DNA of 64,000 nucleotides, taken from positions 759,001 through 823,000 of the forward strand of contig OZ025821.1 in the NCBI GenBank assembly GCA_964019425.1, in the 5' to 3' direction. Below the pieces are notes generated by a model. That model saw only the letters and a list, made by a program, of their open reading frames with translations, searched no databases and had not been told where the DNA came from. The DNA comes from Flectonema sp. DT1601. Lineage: Eukaryota; Euglenozoa; Diplonemea; Diplonemida; Diplonemidae. Shown here in pieces: positions 9,010 through 19,750 of the stretch. The translations under genes were made by a program, and so were the position numbers. The number at the start of each line of letters is the position of its first letter. The stretch's first letter is position 1.

Positions 9010-9293
9010 TGTTTTTAAGTGTTGTTTTAGTTAACTAAAAAAAAGAGAGAGTTGACTCAAAATAATACCACTACCGACGGGATACATACAAACAGAAATA
9101 CTTGAAAGAATACAGCTACAAGTCAGATCCACATTATCTAAATAAGACTCTAAAGTATGTGTGCAAGAGAGGAGGACAGGAGATTGTTCCTATAAGGACA
9201 TTGGTGACGAGTCTTTAGGAACTGGTTGTCTGGGTGGAGTCTGTTGTTTGTTGTTTTTAGGCATTGCAAACTTCACTACATTGTACTACAACA

Positions 9294-11621
9294 CTAATAA
9301 CATACCTCATGAAGAACTGATTCTGTAGTGGGAGAAGATGTATCAGAAAGTTGATTAACAACTGAGGGAGGTTTTCTATTTGGAAAACGAGCATCGTTCC
9401 AATAGTTTTCTATGAGCTCACCATCTGAAGTGTTAATACGATAGAGAGAAGTTAACTTACGCAGAGTTTCGAGGGATACTTTTAGTAATTCAGATTCTGT
9501 TAAATCTCTTCTTGCTGCTCTAACCAATACCTTCCATGACTTCTGAACATCAGATAACGATTCCTGTTTAGGTGATTGAGAGTTAATTGGACGACTACGG
9601 TGGAAGGTCTTTTTCTTTCCTCGAGTCTGAGCAAGTTGTTTCTTTAATTCCAACAACTGAGAATCTTTCAACACGAGTCTCTCTTCTAACTCTCTCATGG
9701 AAGTTGTTAGTTCAGTTAGTGTCGTCAGTTGTTTTAATTCATCCTCAGCCGATAATTGATTGGGCACTGAGACTACTGAAATTGATTTTTGAATTTCCGT
9801 TTCGTTGGTTGAACTGATACCTTGTTCATCAGATTCTTTTATGGGTGAAGAAATAACTTTTTCAGGAGAACCTAACGATTTTAGCAATTCTCTTGCTGTG
9901 GTGTTCACGCTGGTTGATCGTTTTGATGATGGAGGTGCTGTCCAAGGAGAAGCAGTTTTTTTACCTATACTGTTCGATCTGGAGGATGGTTTTCTTTTGA
10001 CGAGACCAATGGCGATGACCGATAAAGACCATCTTGCTAGCATTACGCCGATGTTGGTAATATCAGAACAGTCATCTGAGGACCATGGGAGAGATTGAAA
10101 TCTTTTAATCAGAACGTGAAGACGTCTCCAGGCTGGTTCTGGAAGTTGAGTTTGAATTTTTGATTTTTTAATTGATTGAACGATTCCAGGATCACACAAA
10201 CATCGTCTAACTGAATCCCAATTACTACTAACAGGACTGACTCCTCCGGTTCCAATACCACAACACAGCAATGCTGATTCTGTGGCTGCGCGTACAGCAT
10301 TCCCAGGTGTCTTTGTCCTTAACACAGATAGGTCACTCTTCCGAAGAGGTAATACAATCTTTTGAGCATCCTCCACTGTTGGTATTGACGTATTCTTACT
10401 GACAGTGGATGAATTAGAATTGTGTTGGATGTTCACTACCTGCATATATGACAGGTTTCTTATATCTCCCTTTTGATCGTTTCCGTCAATCACACACAGA
10501 AGTCGAACGAATCCGTTTGGTCCAAAAGCATCAGCAGCGATACTTTGAAAATGATGACTAGCAAGTCTAGTACCTCCTTCGTTTGTTGTGACAGCCCAAG
10601 TGTGAATTGATGAAAGAACTGAATCGTTGTCGTTGCATATAATGAAGTAAATGTTTTTGTAAGCATCACCGATTGAGATTGTTAACACGCAGTTATCAAG
10701 TTCTTCTGGTTTACTCGTCGTTAGTTGTTGGATTGTTGTTGTCGTAGTGCAGATTTCATCTTCACAGTCGCCACCTGCCACATTTGATATTTTAATTTTT
10801 ACATTTTCCAAACTTCTTGTCAACAGTTGAATTTCATCAAAAACTTGTTCTATTATACTCGTCATGTTCAATTCCCTTCCTAAGAGATATTCTGATCCTT
10901 TCGAACCAGCAATGCAAAGACACACCGGATGTCCGGCAATTGCGTTATGCACCAAATCAGATAAAGTAGATTTGTATGTGGTGGTGCTTGTTGAAAGTTT
11001 TTTATTGAAAATTTTATTTGAGACGCACCAATGGCAAGTATCGAATGTGAATATCGGAAGAGATGGTTGAGGAACCCAATCACACCATAGTAATGAATTA
11101 TTTTTTCGAAGGATGGTCACTGACTTATCAGAAACTTTTATAATAGGAAGGTCTGTGATTGTTCCTAACACGACACAAGATGACGACACCGATGCTATTC
11201 CGTTTCGTTTTTTTGGTGTCACGATCAGCTGCTGTATTACTTCAGGAATAGTCGGCTCATTAACCTCTGAGTCACTTCGAGTGCTAGTGCTCGTCTTGTA
11301 CATTGAGATTACCCATAATTTTAACATATTCGCTGTTTGGTTTTGACTACAGGGACTTGGTTCTTCACAGAATTTTTTTATCTTTTTTATTGTTTCTGTT
11401 GACATCTTTTTTGGATTTATGAGTTCCAATCTTTTTATAAATTTCTTTGAGTCAGCCATCATTGACAACGCTTCTTCCCAGGTACGCTCGAACTCCCTTA
11501 ACTCAGGTGATAGTATCCACAGCAGAGCGTTAAATATGTTCTGAACATCACGAGGAGGGTTATTCAACCCTCGCAGTTCAGATATCATACGGCTTGTGAC
11601 GCCATCTAATGGAATGAACAT
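9294..11621 (-). CDS. Degenerate kinesin-like protein with dynein-stalk-like N-terminal segment
   Basis: 775 codons from 11621 with no intron evident. Residues about 15-112 resemble the microtubule-binding stalk region of dynein heavy chains: NNPPRDVQNIFNALLWIL, then a tryptophan-containing AL.MMADSKKFIKRL segment, then a helix with IKKIKKFC. From about residue 175 the order of motifs resembles a kinesin motor: FTFDTCHW (compare FxFDxVF), a helix with LVHNAIAGHPVCLCIAG, the P-loop position occupied by GSKGSEYLLG instead of GQTGSGKTYTMxG, and later LPLRKSDLSVLRTKTPGN (compare PYRDSKLTxLLxDSLGGN). The P-loop lysine-threonine is absent, so ATPase activity is unlikely. A coiled coil lies near residues 630-665, followed by a conserved-looking C-terminal segment with SWKVLVRAARRDL. 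A microtubule-associated pseudo-motor is the best reading. The kinesin part is inference from motif order and could be wrong. Confidence 0.6.
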   Translation of the reverse strand: MFIPLDGVTSRMISELRGLNNPPRDVQNIFNALLWILSPELREFERTWEEALSMMADSKKFIKRLELINPKKMSTETIKKIKKFCEEPSPCSQNQTANMLKLWVISMYKTSTSTRSDSEVNEPTIPEVIQQLIVTPKKRNGIASVSSSCVVLGTITDLPIIKVSDKSVTILRKNNSLLWCDWVPQPSLPIFTFDTCHWCVSNKIFNKKLSTSTTTYKSTLSDLVHNAIAGHPVCLCIAGSKGSEYLLGRELNMTSIIEQVFDEIQLLTRSLENVKIKISNVAGGDCEDEICTTTTTIQQLTTSKPEELDNCVLTISIGDAYKNIYFIICNDNDSVLSSIHTWAVTTNEGGTRLASHHFQSIAADAFGPNGFVRLLCVIDGNDQKGDIRNLSYMQVVNIQHNSNSSTVSKNTSIPTVEDAQKIVLPLRKSDLSVLRTKTPGNAVRAATESALLCCGIGTGGVSPVSSNWDSVRRCLCDPGIVQSIKKSKIQTQLPEPAWRRLHVLIKRFQSLPWSSDDCSDITNIGVMLARWSLSVIAIGLVKRKPSSRSNSIGKKTASPWTAPPSSKRSTSVNTTARELLKSLGSPEKVISSPIKESDEQGISSTNETEIQKSISVVSVPNQLSAEDELKQLTTLTELTTSMRELEERLVLKDSQLLELKKQLAQTRGKKKTFHRSRPINSQSPKQESLSDVQKSWKVLVRAARRDLTESELLKVSLETLRKLTSLYRINTSDGELIENYWNDARFPNRKPPSVVNQLSDTSSPTTESVLHEVCY

Positions 11622-12660
11622 GTTATTTACTTCTGAAGAGGGAGGGTGGGGGAGAAGGTCGTGTTAAATATATATTTTTTATTATTCAATTGGGTGAGGA
11701 TGTCACCACGTATTCCCAAAACCGATCGGTCGTTCCAATGAACTAAATTGAATGTTTTTTTCTCAACTAACTGAAATGCGTTTAACCACAAATGTCGTAA
11801 ACACTGATCATCGCTCTCTTCTTGAGAAGCTTCTCTTTGGTGGTGATAATCTACTGGTATCTGCTTCACGTTGTTGTTCTCTCTCCTCACGTTGTTGTTC
11901 CCTGGCATCTCTCATACTCGCTTTTCTTGCTGATCTCCAATTCTCTCCGGGACGAACTCGTCTTCCAGGTACCTGGTTGGTTGGTTTGTTTTCTTATTGT
12001 GATGAGACACTTCTCTACATGTTTTTGTTTAGTCACGTGGGACATACCCCTGAGAAACAACGTAATTGAGAAATTACTCGAATCATATTCAACCTGTAGA
12101 GAAAAGAGTGTTATCTGCTGGTCAGAAGAAAAAAAACAACACCAAATAATCTTACACAGCAAAAAAAAAAAAAAAAAAAACTTGCACCTACTTTTTTTTT
12201 TGGTTCATTTTTTTTTTTTTTTTCTCATTTCCTTATATTTTTTTTTTTTTGTTTCCATTCCAATTTCAGTGAAAAAAAAACAAAGGTAGGATAAAACCCT
12301 GTAGGAAGATTCTGGTGACAGTTCAGAGACATGTGCGATAAACATGTGCGGAACTTCCACCATCCTCGTTTTAGGCCAGAGCTACGTTGCTTATTTATTT
12401 TAATTTATTTTATTAAATTTTAATAAAAAAACGCAAAAGACAAGGAGAGAACACACATCTCTATCCATCACAAAAAGTAATATGTAATATGAAGTGAAAT
12501 CGGAAACAGAAAAAGAGAAAAAAAAGAAAAAAAAAGAGAAAAAAAAAACAGGAAGCAAACATGCACATAGAATGCGTTTTTCACAATTGAAAACTAGATT
12601 TAAACTATTTGGGTAACGTTCTGGAAAAGATTGGTTCCAAACAATCATGATGTGAGAATA
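11622..12660. other. Intergenic region with unassigned open stretches
   Basis: Minus-strand open stretches at 11627-11908 (ends in a segment with LRHLWLNAFQLVEKK) and 11830-11970 (Arg/Glu/Gln-rich) look mildly coding. They could be exons of an unrecognised small gene or 5' exons of the kinesin-like gene, but I cannot connect them. 12160-12290 is packed with A and T runs. 12400-12660 is the 3' side of the glycosyltransferase gene. Confidence 0.3.
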
Positions 12661-15090
12661 TTATTTCTTAATATTACGAAATGAGTACCCTCTCGAATCG
12701 GATGTGTTCGTGATCGTTTCAAAATCTGAAATCCAAAAAGAATCATGAGCTGTTCTCACAGTCCTCTGAAGATTTATCTTTCCCTTGCAATTCCTCAACT
12801 TGTAATGAGTCAACGCCGCATTAACTGCCGGCATAATAGCTGAAAAAAACACTTGCCAACCCCTGTCATTGCTGGTAGAACTGTATAAATCAGTCATTAC
12901 GGGAAGTGGCGGAAATTCAAACAACATTGGCTGATCACAAGTCATCAGAGTTTCCCTTCTTTGATTGCCTGGCCAATCAGTCAACGATCTGTATTTGGAC
13001 CAGTGCATATACTTTAAAAGTGGTTCGTGATTTTCATTTTCCCATCGTTTTTGAGGTGTCGCATAATGCCAAAATTGTTCTTTCCAAAGAGGTCTATTAA
13101 TTTCTAATGTAAAACAATAATGAAATAAACTAGGAAGCCGAGACTGCGGAATAAAATGCAACAAACTTGGAGGAGGAGGATGAGGACCCTCAGGTTTGAA
13201 GTAGCAGTATTTCTTAGCTCCGGGTGCTGGATCAGTTGTAAATGTTTTTGGTTCACTTTCTCTAAACAAACAATTATAGAAATCACCTCCCTCAACACCA
13301 GTCACTTCAACAAACTGATCAACTGATGAGATTCCAAACCTCACAGAGTACGTATCCCCAGGGGGTATCTTGCAATGTTCACCTTCCTGACCACAGTATG
13401 TCCAGAGAGCAGATCCATCGGGTACGAAGGTACTCGTCTTTCGATCTGTCTCTTGAATAAAACAACTCTTTGACTCACCAGACGCAGGATCTGCTTCTCT
13501 AGAAAAATATCCAACATTAACATCAGTGACTCGATGACTACATAAAACTTGTTGTCCTGCAGAGGCATTGCGTGAGCTGTATTTCTCAGTAGCTTTTTCA
13601 CCGTAGCGGACTTCATGTTCAGCAGAGTCAGAAGGTATGGTGCAAAACTCATTCTCAGCAGCACATCGTTTCCAACCATCTCCCATAGAGCTAAATAACC
13701 CCTCGGCTTCCAATGCTGGGTATGCTGCTGGAGAACGATCCCACATTCCATTTGGTTCTAATCTACTTCTAAGACCGAGTCTTGCCATTCCGATTGACAT
13801 CCCAGCCATTTCACTTGTCCAAGCACCCCATAACTTCTTAGCTCCCACAGTGTATCTGAGCCACCATGGGGCTAGTTTACTCCAGTCACTTCTGGTCATT
13901 AAATGTGGTGGACCAGGTGCGAAATCTTTCTTGTTACCCAATGGTTTGCAAACATCTTTATCAACGCATATGTCGGTGTAATACTTATCCCAGTCTTGTG
14001 TTACTAAGTAGTCGTAAAACTGTCCAACTGGCCTGCCTTCCTCGACGATGTTGTCACCTGAAAAGTGAAACAACAATGGCTTTATAAATACCATGTCAGG
14101 ATCTAGGAGGCCGAGAACACGCTCACGAGGCTTTGCATGCTGCAACCAGTACAAAGCAGTAGCTGGTCTATTAATTGGTGCATACGTTGAAAGAAATTGA
14201 GGCATTTCTAATTTCGTATTATGAATCCGAGTGCATTCCCCGGTATCATGGTTTTCTTCATTATGAAAGGTACTACGAGTCGCGAACAGGTAACATTCTT
14301 TATCTGAACTACGCAGATTAAATGAAACACAACTAGGGTGTTTTCGACATGATTTTTTACATTCGTCAATACCGCTCTTGGTTGTTGTTTGTCCCAAGAA
14401 TTGACCTTCGTACCAACCTGCTTGAGTTGGTCCACATGTGACTTCTATGGATTGGGCACCACCCACTCGAGGTCCAAAAAAAATAAATGATTTTGGATTT
14501 TCAATAACTCTCTTGGCCATTAAATCTTTTAGTTGATTTGGTTCTCCACTGTGAGAGAAACAGCCTGAAACAATTCTAGTTATGGCACCTGGTTGTTTGA
14601 CCTTAGCCCATGTGTATTCAAGAGTCATAGCTTGCCAAAGAGAATGCTGAGTGCAATCGGTGGTAAAAAATAAATGAATTCCTTCTCTTCCACCAATCTC
14701 TTCGTCTGATGTGGTTGTTTCATATGCAAGTTTGATTCTGCGTTCCCATTCAGTGTTTTGTTCTCGACATGCTTCATCTCCACTCGTTGCATATTTTAGA
14801 TACGGGAATTCTTCCATTACCTCAGCAGCCTCGGTTGCTATTGATTTCTTTTCTCTTTTAGTATTCGATGCTGTTTCTTTGAGGTGTATCACATGAGAGA
14901 CATCCGAGTCTTCTTCGTGGTGTAATTCTGAAATGTGAGATTTCACTGGTATAACTTTGTCTACTTTTTCTGCTCTTGTCGTGTTAGAATCGCCTTCCAC
15001 CGCATCGGTTGAAAACGTATTCGTGCTCACTAATAATAAGATTGTTGTCGGTAACCATAATATTAATGCTAATCGAAATTTTTTATCCAT
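12661..15090 (-). CDS. Peptidyl-serine galactosyltransferase / HPAT-like glycosyltransferase with a PAN-like insertion
   Basis: 809 codons from 15090. Residues 7-26 are a hydrophobic signal-anchor, so this is probably a type II Golgi/ER membrane enzyme. The body resembles the SERGT/hydroxyproline O-arabinosyltransferase group, which adds sugars to Ser or Hyp of secreted proteins: HLFFTTDCTQHSLWQA near 140, GAITRIVSGC near 170, INRPATALYWLQHA near 310, the metal-binding LLDPDMVFIKPL (DxD type) near 335, and TSEMAGMSIGMARLGL near 430. Between the first two and the third block sits a cysteine-rich segment (about 228-290; CKKSCRKHPSCVSFNLRS...CYLF) that resembles a PAN/Apple domain. More Cys-rich repeats follow at about 470-640 (CAAENEFC, CGQEGEHC). 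The C-terminus returns to a catalytic-like CFTLEINRPLWKEQFWHY segment. A T-rich tract plus CAG just upstream of the ATG looks like a 5'-UTR intron acceptor. Family call is confident; donor and acceptor sugars are not. Confidence 0.8.
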   Translation of the reverse strand: MDKKFRLALILWLPTTILLLVSTNTFSTDAVEGDSNTTRAEKVDKVIPVKSHISELHHEEDSDVSHVIHLKETASNTKREKKSIATEAAEVMEEFPYLKYATSGDEACREQNTEWERRIKLAYETTTSDEEIGGREGIHLFFTTDCTQHSLWQAMTLEYTWAKVKQPGAITRIVSGCFSHSGEPNQLKDLMAKRVIENPKSFIFFGPRVGGAQSIEVTCGPTQAGWYEGQFLGQTTTKSGIDECKKSCRKHPSCVSFNLRSSDKECYLFATRSTFHNEENHDTGECTRIHNTKLEMPQFLSTYAPINRPATALYWLQHAKPRERVLGLLDPDMVFIKPLLFHFSGDNIVEEGRPVGQFYDYLVTQDWDKYYTDICVDKDVCKPLGNKKDFAPGPPHLMTRSDWSKLAPWWLRYTVGAKKLWGAWTSEMAGMSIGMARLGLRSRLEPNGMWDRSPAAYPALEAEGLFSSMGDGWKRCAAENEFCTIPSDSAEHEVRYGEKATEKYSSRNASAGQQVLCSHRVTDVNVGYFSREADPASGESKSCFIQETDRKTSTFVPDGSALWTYCGQEGEHCKIPPGDTYSVRFGISSVDQFVEVTGVEGGDFYNCLFRESEPKTFTTDPAPGAKKYCYFKPEGPHPPPPSLLHFIPQSRLPSLFHYCFTLEINRPLWKEQFWHYATPQKRWENENHEPLLKYMHWSKYRSLTDWPGNQRRETLMTCDQPMLFEFPPLPVMTDLYSSTSNDRGWQVFFSAIMPAVNAALTHYKLRNCKGKINLQRTVRTAHDSFWISDFETITNTSDSRGYSFRNIKK

Positions 15091-15179
15091 TTATTTCGAT
15101 TTGCTGGAAGAAAAAAAAAAAATGAATAAACGTAAACAAGAACCAACATCCGCTGACTAATTAATTCTATTACACTAAA

Positions 15180-15189
15180 ATATAAAAAG
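15180..15189 (+). promoter_or_regulatory. TATA-like box, possible
   Basis: TATAAAAAGG about 77 bp upstream of the possible small ORF at 15257. In such an A/T-rich genome this motif is weak evidence alone; the balanced composition of the following 350 bp makes it slightly more credible. Confidence 0.2.
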
Positions 15190-15256
15190 GCTTAGCCGTC
15201 ACCGTGAAGCTGCTACGAACATAACCCAACAAAGTAGTCAATTCCCTTCGCTCGTC

Positions 15257-15541
15257 ATGCCCAACCTGCTCCTTCTCCGCTCTTCTTTTGGAATGCAAGG
15301 TACCTTCCTTCTCGTGTCGGCGTTGCAGAACATGAGAACAACGCAACTTCAGAAAGGCGTCTTTGATGAATGTCCCAGACAGAACACAACAAGAACTGGA
15401 AGTCCGAACAACCGAATTAATTACAAGGCTGTTGCAAGTTTCAGAATTCTGAAAAAGTCGAACCAGGTGTTGGTCGGTACCTCACGGCAACCGATCATCA
15501 CCTCCTTGGTTCCAGAACCCCCATCCAGTGCAAATCCATGA
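15257..15541 (+). CDS. Possible small protein, 94 residues
   Basis: Open plus-strand frame with ATG at 15257, beginning MPNLLLLRSSFGMQGTFLLV (a hydrophobic N-terminus that might be a signal peptide) and ending TSLVPEPPSSANP. It shows no match to any family I know. Support is limited to an open frame in locally more G+C-rich DNA and an upstream TATA-like sequence. It could equally be a non-coding stretch. Confidence 0.25.
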   Translation: MPNLLLLRSSFGMQGTFLLVSALQNMRTTQLQKGVFDECPRQNTTRTGSPNNRINYKAVASFRILKKSNQVLVGTSRQPIITSLVPEPPSSANP

Positions 15542-16274
15542 GCTGCCCGTGTTTCCGTTGAAACTGGCTAAAACGAATCTCGTGAATCGAGTAAAGAGAG
15601 CAACAGTTACTACCCGCCATGTGTTTCTAATGCAGACGGTCACTTGAGGGGGAAAATAAGTCAGGTTTGAAAATGGTGTTTTCTTCTCAATTATTATTCA
15701 ATAAGTAATTAGAGCAGTGTAACTTTAAGCCTTTTTTTTTTTTGTTGTTGTTTTTTTTCTAATTTCAAGTCCTCATGAATACTTTAACCCCAAGACTATC
15801 TCTTGTCATTTGATTCAGTTCATTACTGTATCCTCTGTCGTTGCAACAAATATTTTTTTTAATATGTTTCGGAGACCCTCCGATTCTCTTATGAACATCT
15901 ACAGGTCCTTCAACACATCCTCTCTTTCCCTGTTAGAGTGTTGTTTAGTTTGAAATCATTGATTTAGACATTAAGAATAATTCATATTCTAGGTTCACAT
16001 ACCCGTGAATCTTTATATATGAACGATTCAGTGTCTCCTCCTAAAGTTCCTCCTGTCAGGGTTGCGAGGAAACCCATAGTTTGGTTATTCCTGTTTAGAA
16101 GATGAAAAATATTTATAAAAAACAAAAAAAAAAAACTTTTCAAAAAAAAAAAAGAAAAGCACTCAACTACCTGAAGGTTGGTTAGTTAAAGGATTGAGGC
16201 AATTGGTACGGTTTGTGACCGAACTTTTTTGTTGTTTTTTTTTTTTTTTGATATTTTTTTTTTTTTTAATTTTC

Positions 16275-17469
16275 CTACTTTCTCTTCTTTTTTGTCTTCC
16301 CACTCGCAACATCAGCGTCTGTGAGCACTCGAAGATTTGAAGGTAGTAAATTACAAAACTCCTGAGGGTCTAATTTCCTCAACAAGTCCCTCTCTTGTTC
16401 TGTACAAACGATACTGGTTGAGAATCTGTGAAGGATTGCTGAAGATGCTTTTCCCTTTTTTTCCTTTCCAGGTAGGATGTTAACCTTGTATTTATAATCT
16501 TCAACAGCCTCTATAGGAGCCACCATAACCATCGGGTGAAGGATTAAATCATCTTCAAAAGGTTTACCAGTGAGGGCATCCAATACGTCGAATTCCATCT
16601 CAGCTTCTTTTTGCTGTTTTGTTGTGTTGGGATAGAGGAGATTGTGTTTTTTTTTAGTTTTGTTTGTATTGAAATGTAGACATACGACGTGGTCTTCTTT
16701 TTTGTATTCTGATGCTCGGACATCTTTCTTAAAAGCATCGTCTTGTTCGAATTGAACTACTTTTGGACCTGGTTCTGGGTTTGCTGAACTTTCTGCAGCT
16801 GCGGCTTCAGCTTCCATCGCACGAAGACCACCTTTGTATCCACAGAGACGCATGCGTACTTCACGCTCGTCATCGTCCTGTTTTGTTAGTGGTGTTGGTG
16901 TTTGTTGATAGTGTTAAAGTATGTAATGTTTTTTAAACAAAAGAAAGATTTATTATCACACCTGTTCCTTGTACTTAGACGCCTTCTTTGCTTTTCGCTT
17001 TTCAGCTCGAGATAACGGCCTTTGTGGCTCACCTTTCTTCTTCTTTGGAGCAGTTTTTTCTTCATCGGCGTCATCACTGCCTTCCTCAACAGAATCCGCA
17101 TCATTTTCCTGTTGTGGCTGTTGTGCTTTTTTCTTCATTAGCCGTCTTTCCTTTGCGCTGATTCTTGGCTTTCGCTCTCTTTCTTCAGTTTTATCGTCGT
17201 CTTTTTTATCAACTTCGGGTTCTGGAACCTTTTCTTTTTCTTCTTCTTGTTGGATTGTTGTTCCATCCTGTTTTTTGTTGTGTTTTAATCAAATACCAAG
17301 AATAAGAAGAAGTGAATAAGCATTACTAAAGTCAACACGTACCTCATTGTATACATTGCTAGACAGACTGTATCTGTCCATCAGGACTTTGTTGCATCGA
17401 ATCGACGAGGGTGCTTCAGAGGCGGCGCATATCGACGGGGCTACGGAAGGAGCGACAGATGCCGTCATC

Positions 17470-17504
<35 letters not shown>

Positions 17505-19512
17505 CCAAAGTATTTTATTCACAATTTCACACCTCAGACACATCATCATGGTTTCCTATGAATTCCGGGTTGGTGCGTTCTCCTTTGTGACGAGCTGCAT
17601 TTTCTTGATGGACACGGAATAGAACTGCGGCACCTAATTGGATCTTCGTCGGCGGAAGAAAATTCTTCTTACCCCTAATCATGAACGATCCGGTTGGAAG
17701 GTATTCTCCTGTGGGAGCAGTTTTACTGACCTGGTGATCAAATACCCACCAAGCGGAAATCACTAAGTTGGTTTCCCAAGCACTGCTTCTGCAAACAGCC
17801 ATGTTGCCGGCTTGGTATAACGTGTCTTGTGAAACACCCTCTCCAGAGGGGTTTTTAATTATAGTGGTGGCGGCTCCGTGCATGTCGCCGTGAAGGTATA
17901 TGTCACCTTTTTTTAAATATCTCTTCACAAGTAACTCGTTCTGTTGAGCATCTCTACCTGATAATACCATATAATTATCTGAAGTTATAAACCAGTTGAA
18001 TTTTTCGAACCAGAGGACTTTTCGTACTACTCCCAAGTCCTTCTTCGGAGCGAATACCTTCTTCTTTGAGGCATTCTCAGCCTTTCTGGCTGCGGATTGC
18101 ATTGCTTTTCCCTCAGCAGCCTCAGTTTTCGATTGTTTTTCTTGAATTTTTTTTTTAACTTGAAAATAATTCCTAGCATTTGCATGAGCTGACAACGCGA
18201 TGTCGATGTCGACAACCACCACTACGTCTTCTCCCTCTTCATCTTCTCCCGTAAGAAGCAACGAGACCATGTTTTTATCTAATTTCAACTCGTGGATAAT
18301 CGAAGCAACTGGATTCCCAAGTCTTTTTTGTTCTTTAATAACTCGTGATAGCTCATTCCAATCCATGGCTCTTCCTAACGCCGATCTTATGATTTCGAGT
18401 GCAGTGTCAACCTCTTCAGTGTTCGTTTCTATTAATGAAGCCTTCTGCTGATTCGCGCTTTGTTCTTTTGCTAGTTCAGATATCCTTCTTCGGTGATTAT
18501 TAAGAGCTCTGTCAAGTTTCGTCGATGCGACCTTTTCACTTTTCTTATTATGTTGATCGATAGTTCCTTGATCCATTGCCGAGAAGTAATAATCACAAGC
18601 AGCGTTAAAACTGTCAAACGTTTCTATACTAAGACCCTCACCCTGATGTTGTTTATAGAGCATCGGAGCGAAATCTTCAAACTGAGTTGCGGGTGGTCGG
18701 ATAGGCGGAGATGAGGCATCCGTGACGGCTGCTGGATCTTCTTCTTTCTGAAGTCTTCTAACTAAGAATCCCTTTGTCTGTGGTATTTCTTTAAAGAACA
18801 TATCTGCTTTTTCAAATGCACTCATAAGAATATCTAAGGCATCTCTACCAGCTTGTGCCGCACCTGCTTTTTTAAAATTCGGTCTGAGACCCGCAGTAAG
18901 AAGGCAATGTTCAACCAAAGCTGGACCAAATTCAGTGCAATTTGTAAAAGCTGTTTTTAAACTCATAGATCCAGTGTTTGCTTCAACCTCTTTGAATGCT
19001 TCTTCAACACGTTCACGTGTGGTTGATCGAAGGAGCTGAATATCAGCAGTTGGATACGTGGCTCTAACTGCGTACTTTGCTTCTTCAGTTGCATGAGAAC
19101 GAGTTAAGGCTATGATGTTGTAGGCATGATCTGATAGGATTAGATTACCCTTCGCATAAAACTCAATAATAAGTCTGAATGCTTTATCGTCAGTTCCAAA
19201 TACGAATTCAACAACTCGGTCACTTCCCAACTGACGAAGAGAATCAAGTCTCCACTGTCGAATGTGTTTCCTGATTCGAAGAGTGAACGCTGATGGAATT
19301 TTCGGTTTGTCAAATTTAAAAGTAGTTGAATGTATCCTACTGCCGACCTCAATCATGACGAAGTCTTTCTGTCCTCCCTTACCAGCGAATTTTAATAAAA
19401 ACATCTTTGGAGTCACATCGTAGATATTTTGCAGTCTTTGACCGACTAATTTCTGACTCAACTCGGACACTGCGGCCCGAAGGTCGGTCGAGGTCATTCG
19501 ACCCTTACCCAT
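16275..19512 (-). CDS. NEMF: NEMF/Rqc2 ribosome-associated quality control protein
   Basis: Four exons give about 1004 residues: 19512-17533, 17468-17343, 17267-16962 and 16877-16275, all joined in phase 0 at GT-AG introns. The NFACT-N domain opens the protein (LRAAVSELSQKLVGQRLQNI; later LGSDRVVEFVFG and EFYAKGNLILSD). A long coiled-coil region follows, then NFACT-R (VLWFEKFNWFITSDNYMVLSG; YLHGDMHGAATTIIKNP). After a Lys/Glu-rich linker with RISAKERRLMKKK comes the C-terminal domain (DYKYKVNILPGKEKKGKASS). Rqc2/NEMF binds stalled 60S subunits, recruits the Listerin ligase and elongates the nascent chain with C-terminal tails. Length and domain order match the eukaryotic family. The first intron ends with 34 A residues before TACAG rather than a pyrimidine tract. 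A T-rich run plus CAG in the leader suggests a 5'-UTR intron. Confidence 0.93.
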
Positions 19513-19617
19513 TGTGACTATTGTATCCTAGTTGGGTGATGGAATGTGATGAATATTTGAACTGGTAGAAGAAGGGGAAAAAAAAAAAAAAAAAGAAAAG
19601 AAAAAAAAAACTTGGTG

Positions 19618-19652
<35 letters not shown>

Positions 19653-19750
19653 TACCACAAGATTGCTTCTTGGTACAAAGGAAACTCTTAGTAATGGAAA
19701 AAAAAAAAAAAAATAACCATGACCAAAAAAAAGTGAAGATGATATGGATA
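19513..19750. other. Spacer with long homopolymers
   Basis: Contains A runs (19578-19594) and a T run of about 31 (19621-19651) between the NEMF and CobW genes. No gene is seen. Confidence 0.5.

Larger units (their letters stand above)
15091..16274. other. Intergenic region between glycosyltransferase and NEMF genes
   Basis: 1.2 kb. 15091-15180 is the leader side of the glycosyltransferase gene. 15180-15640 is less A/T-rich than the rest and holds a possible small plus-strand ORF (listed separately). 15650-16274 is A/T-rich with T and A runs and no gene seen; it includes the 3' flank of the NEMF gene. Confidence 0.5.

Noticed and set aside
3755-9034. Plus-strand frames of 97-144 codons over each H2A copy
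   Set aside because: They are the antisense of the histone coding sequence and recur only because the copies are near-identical.
3363-15576. Shared 16-mer AAACTGGCTAAAACGA at 3363-3378 and 15561-15576
   Set aside because: One exact 16-mer match within 64 kb of A/T-rich DNA is near chance expectation, and the two sites have different positions relative to genes.
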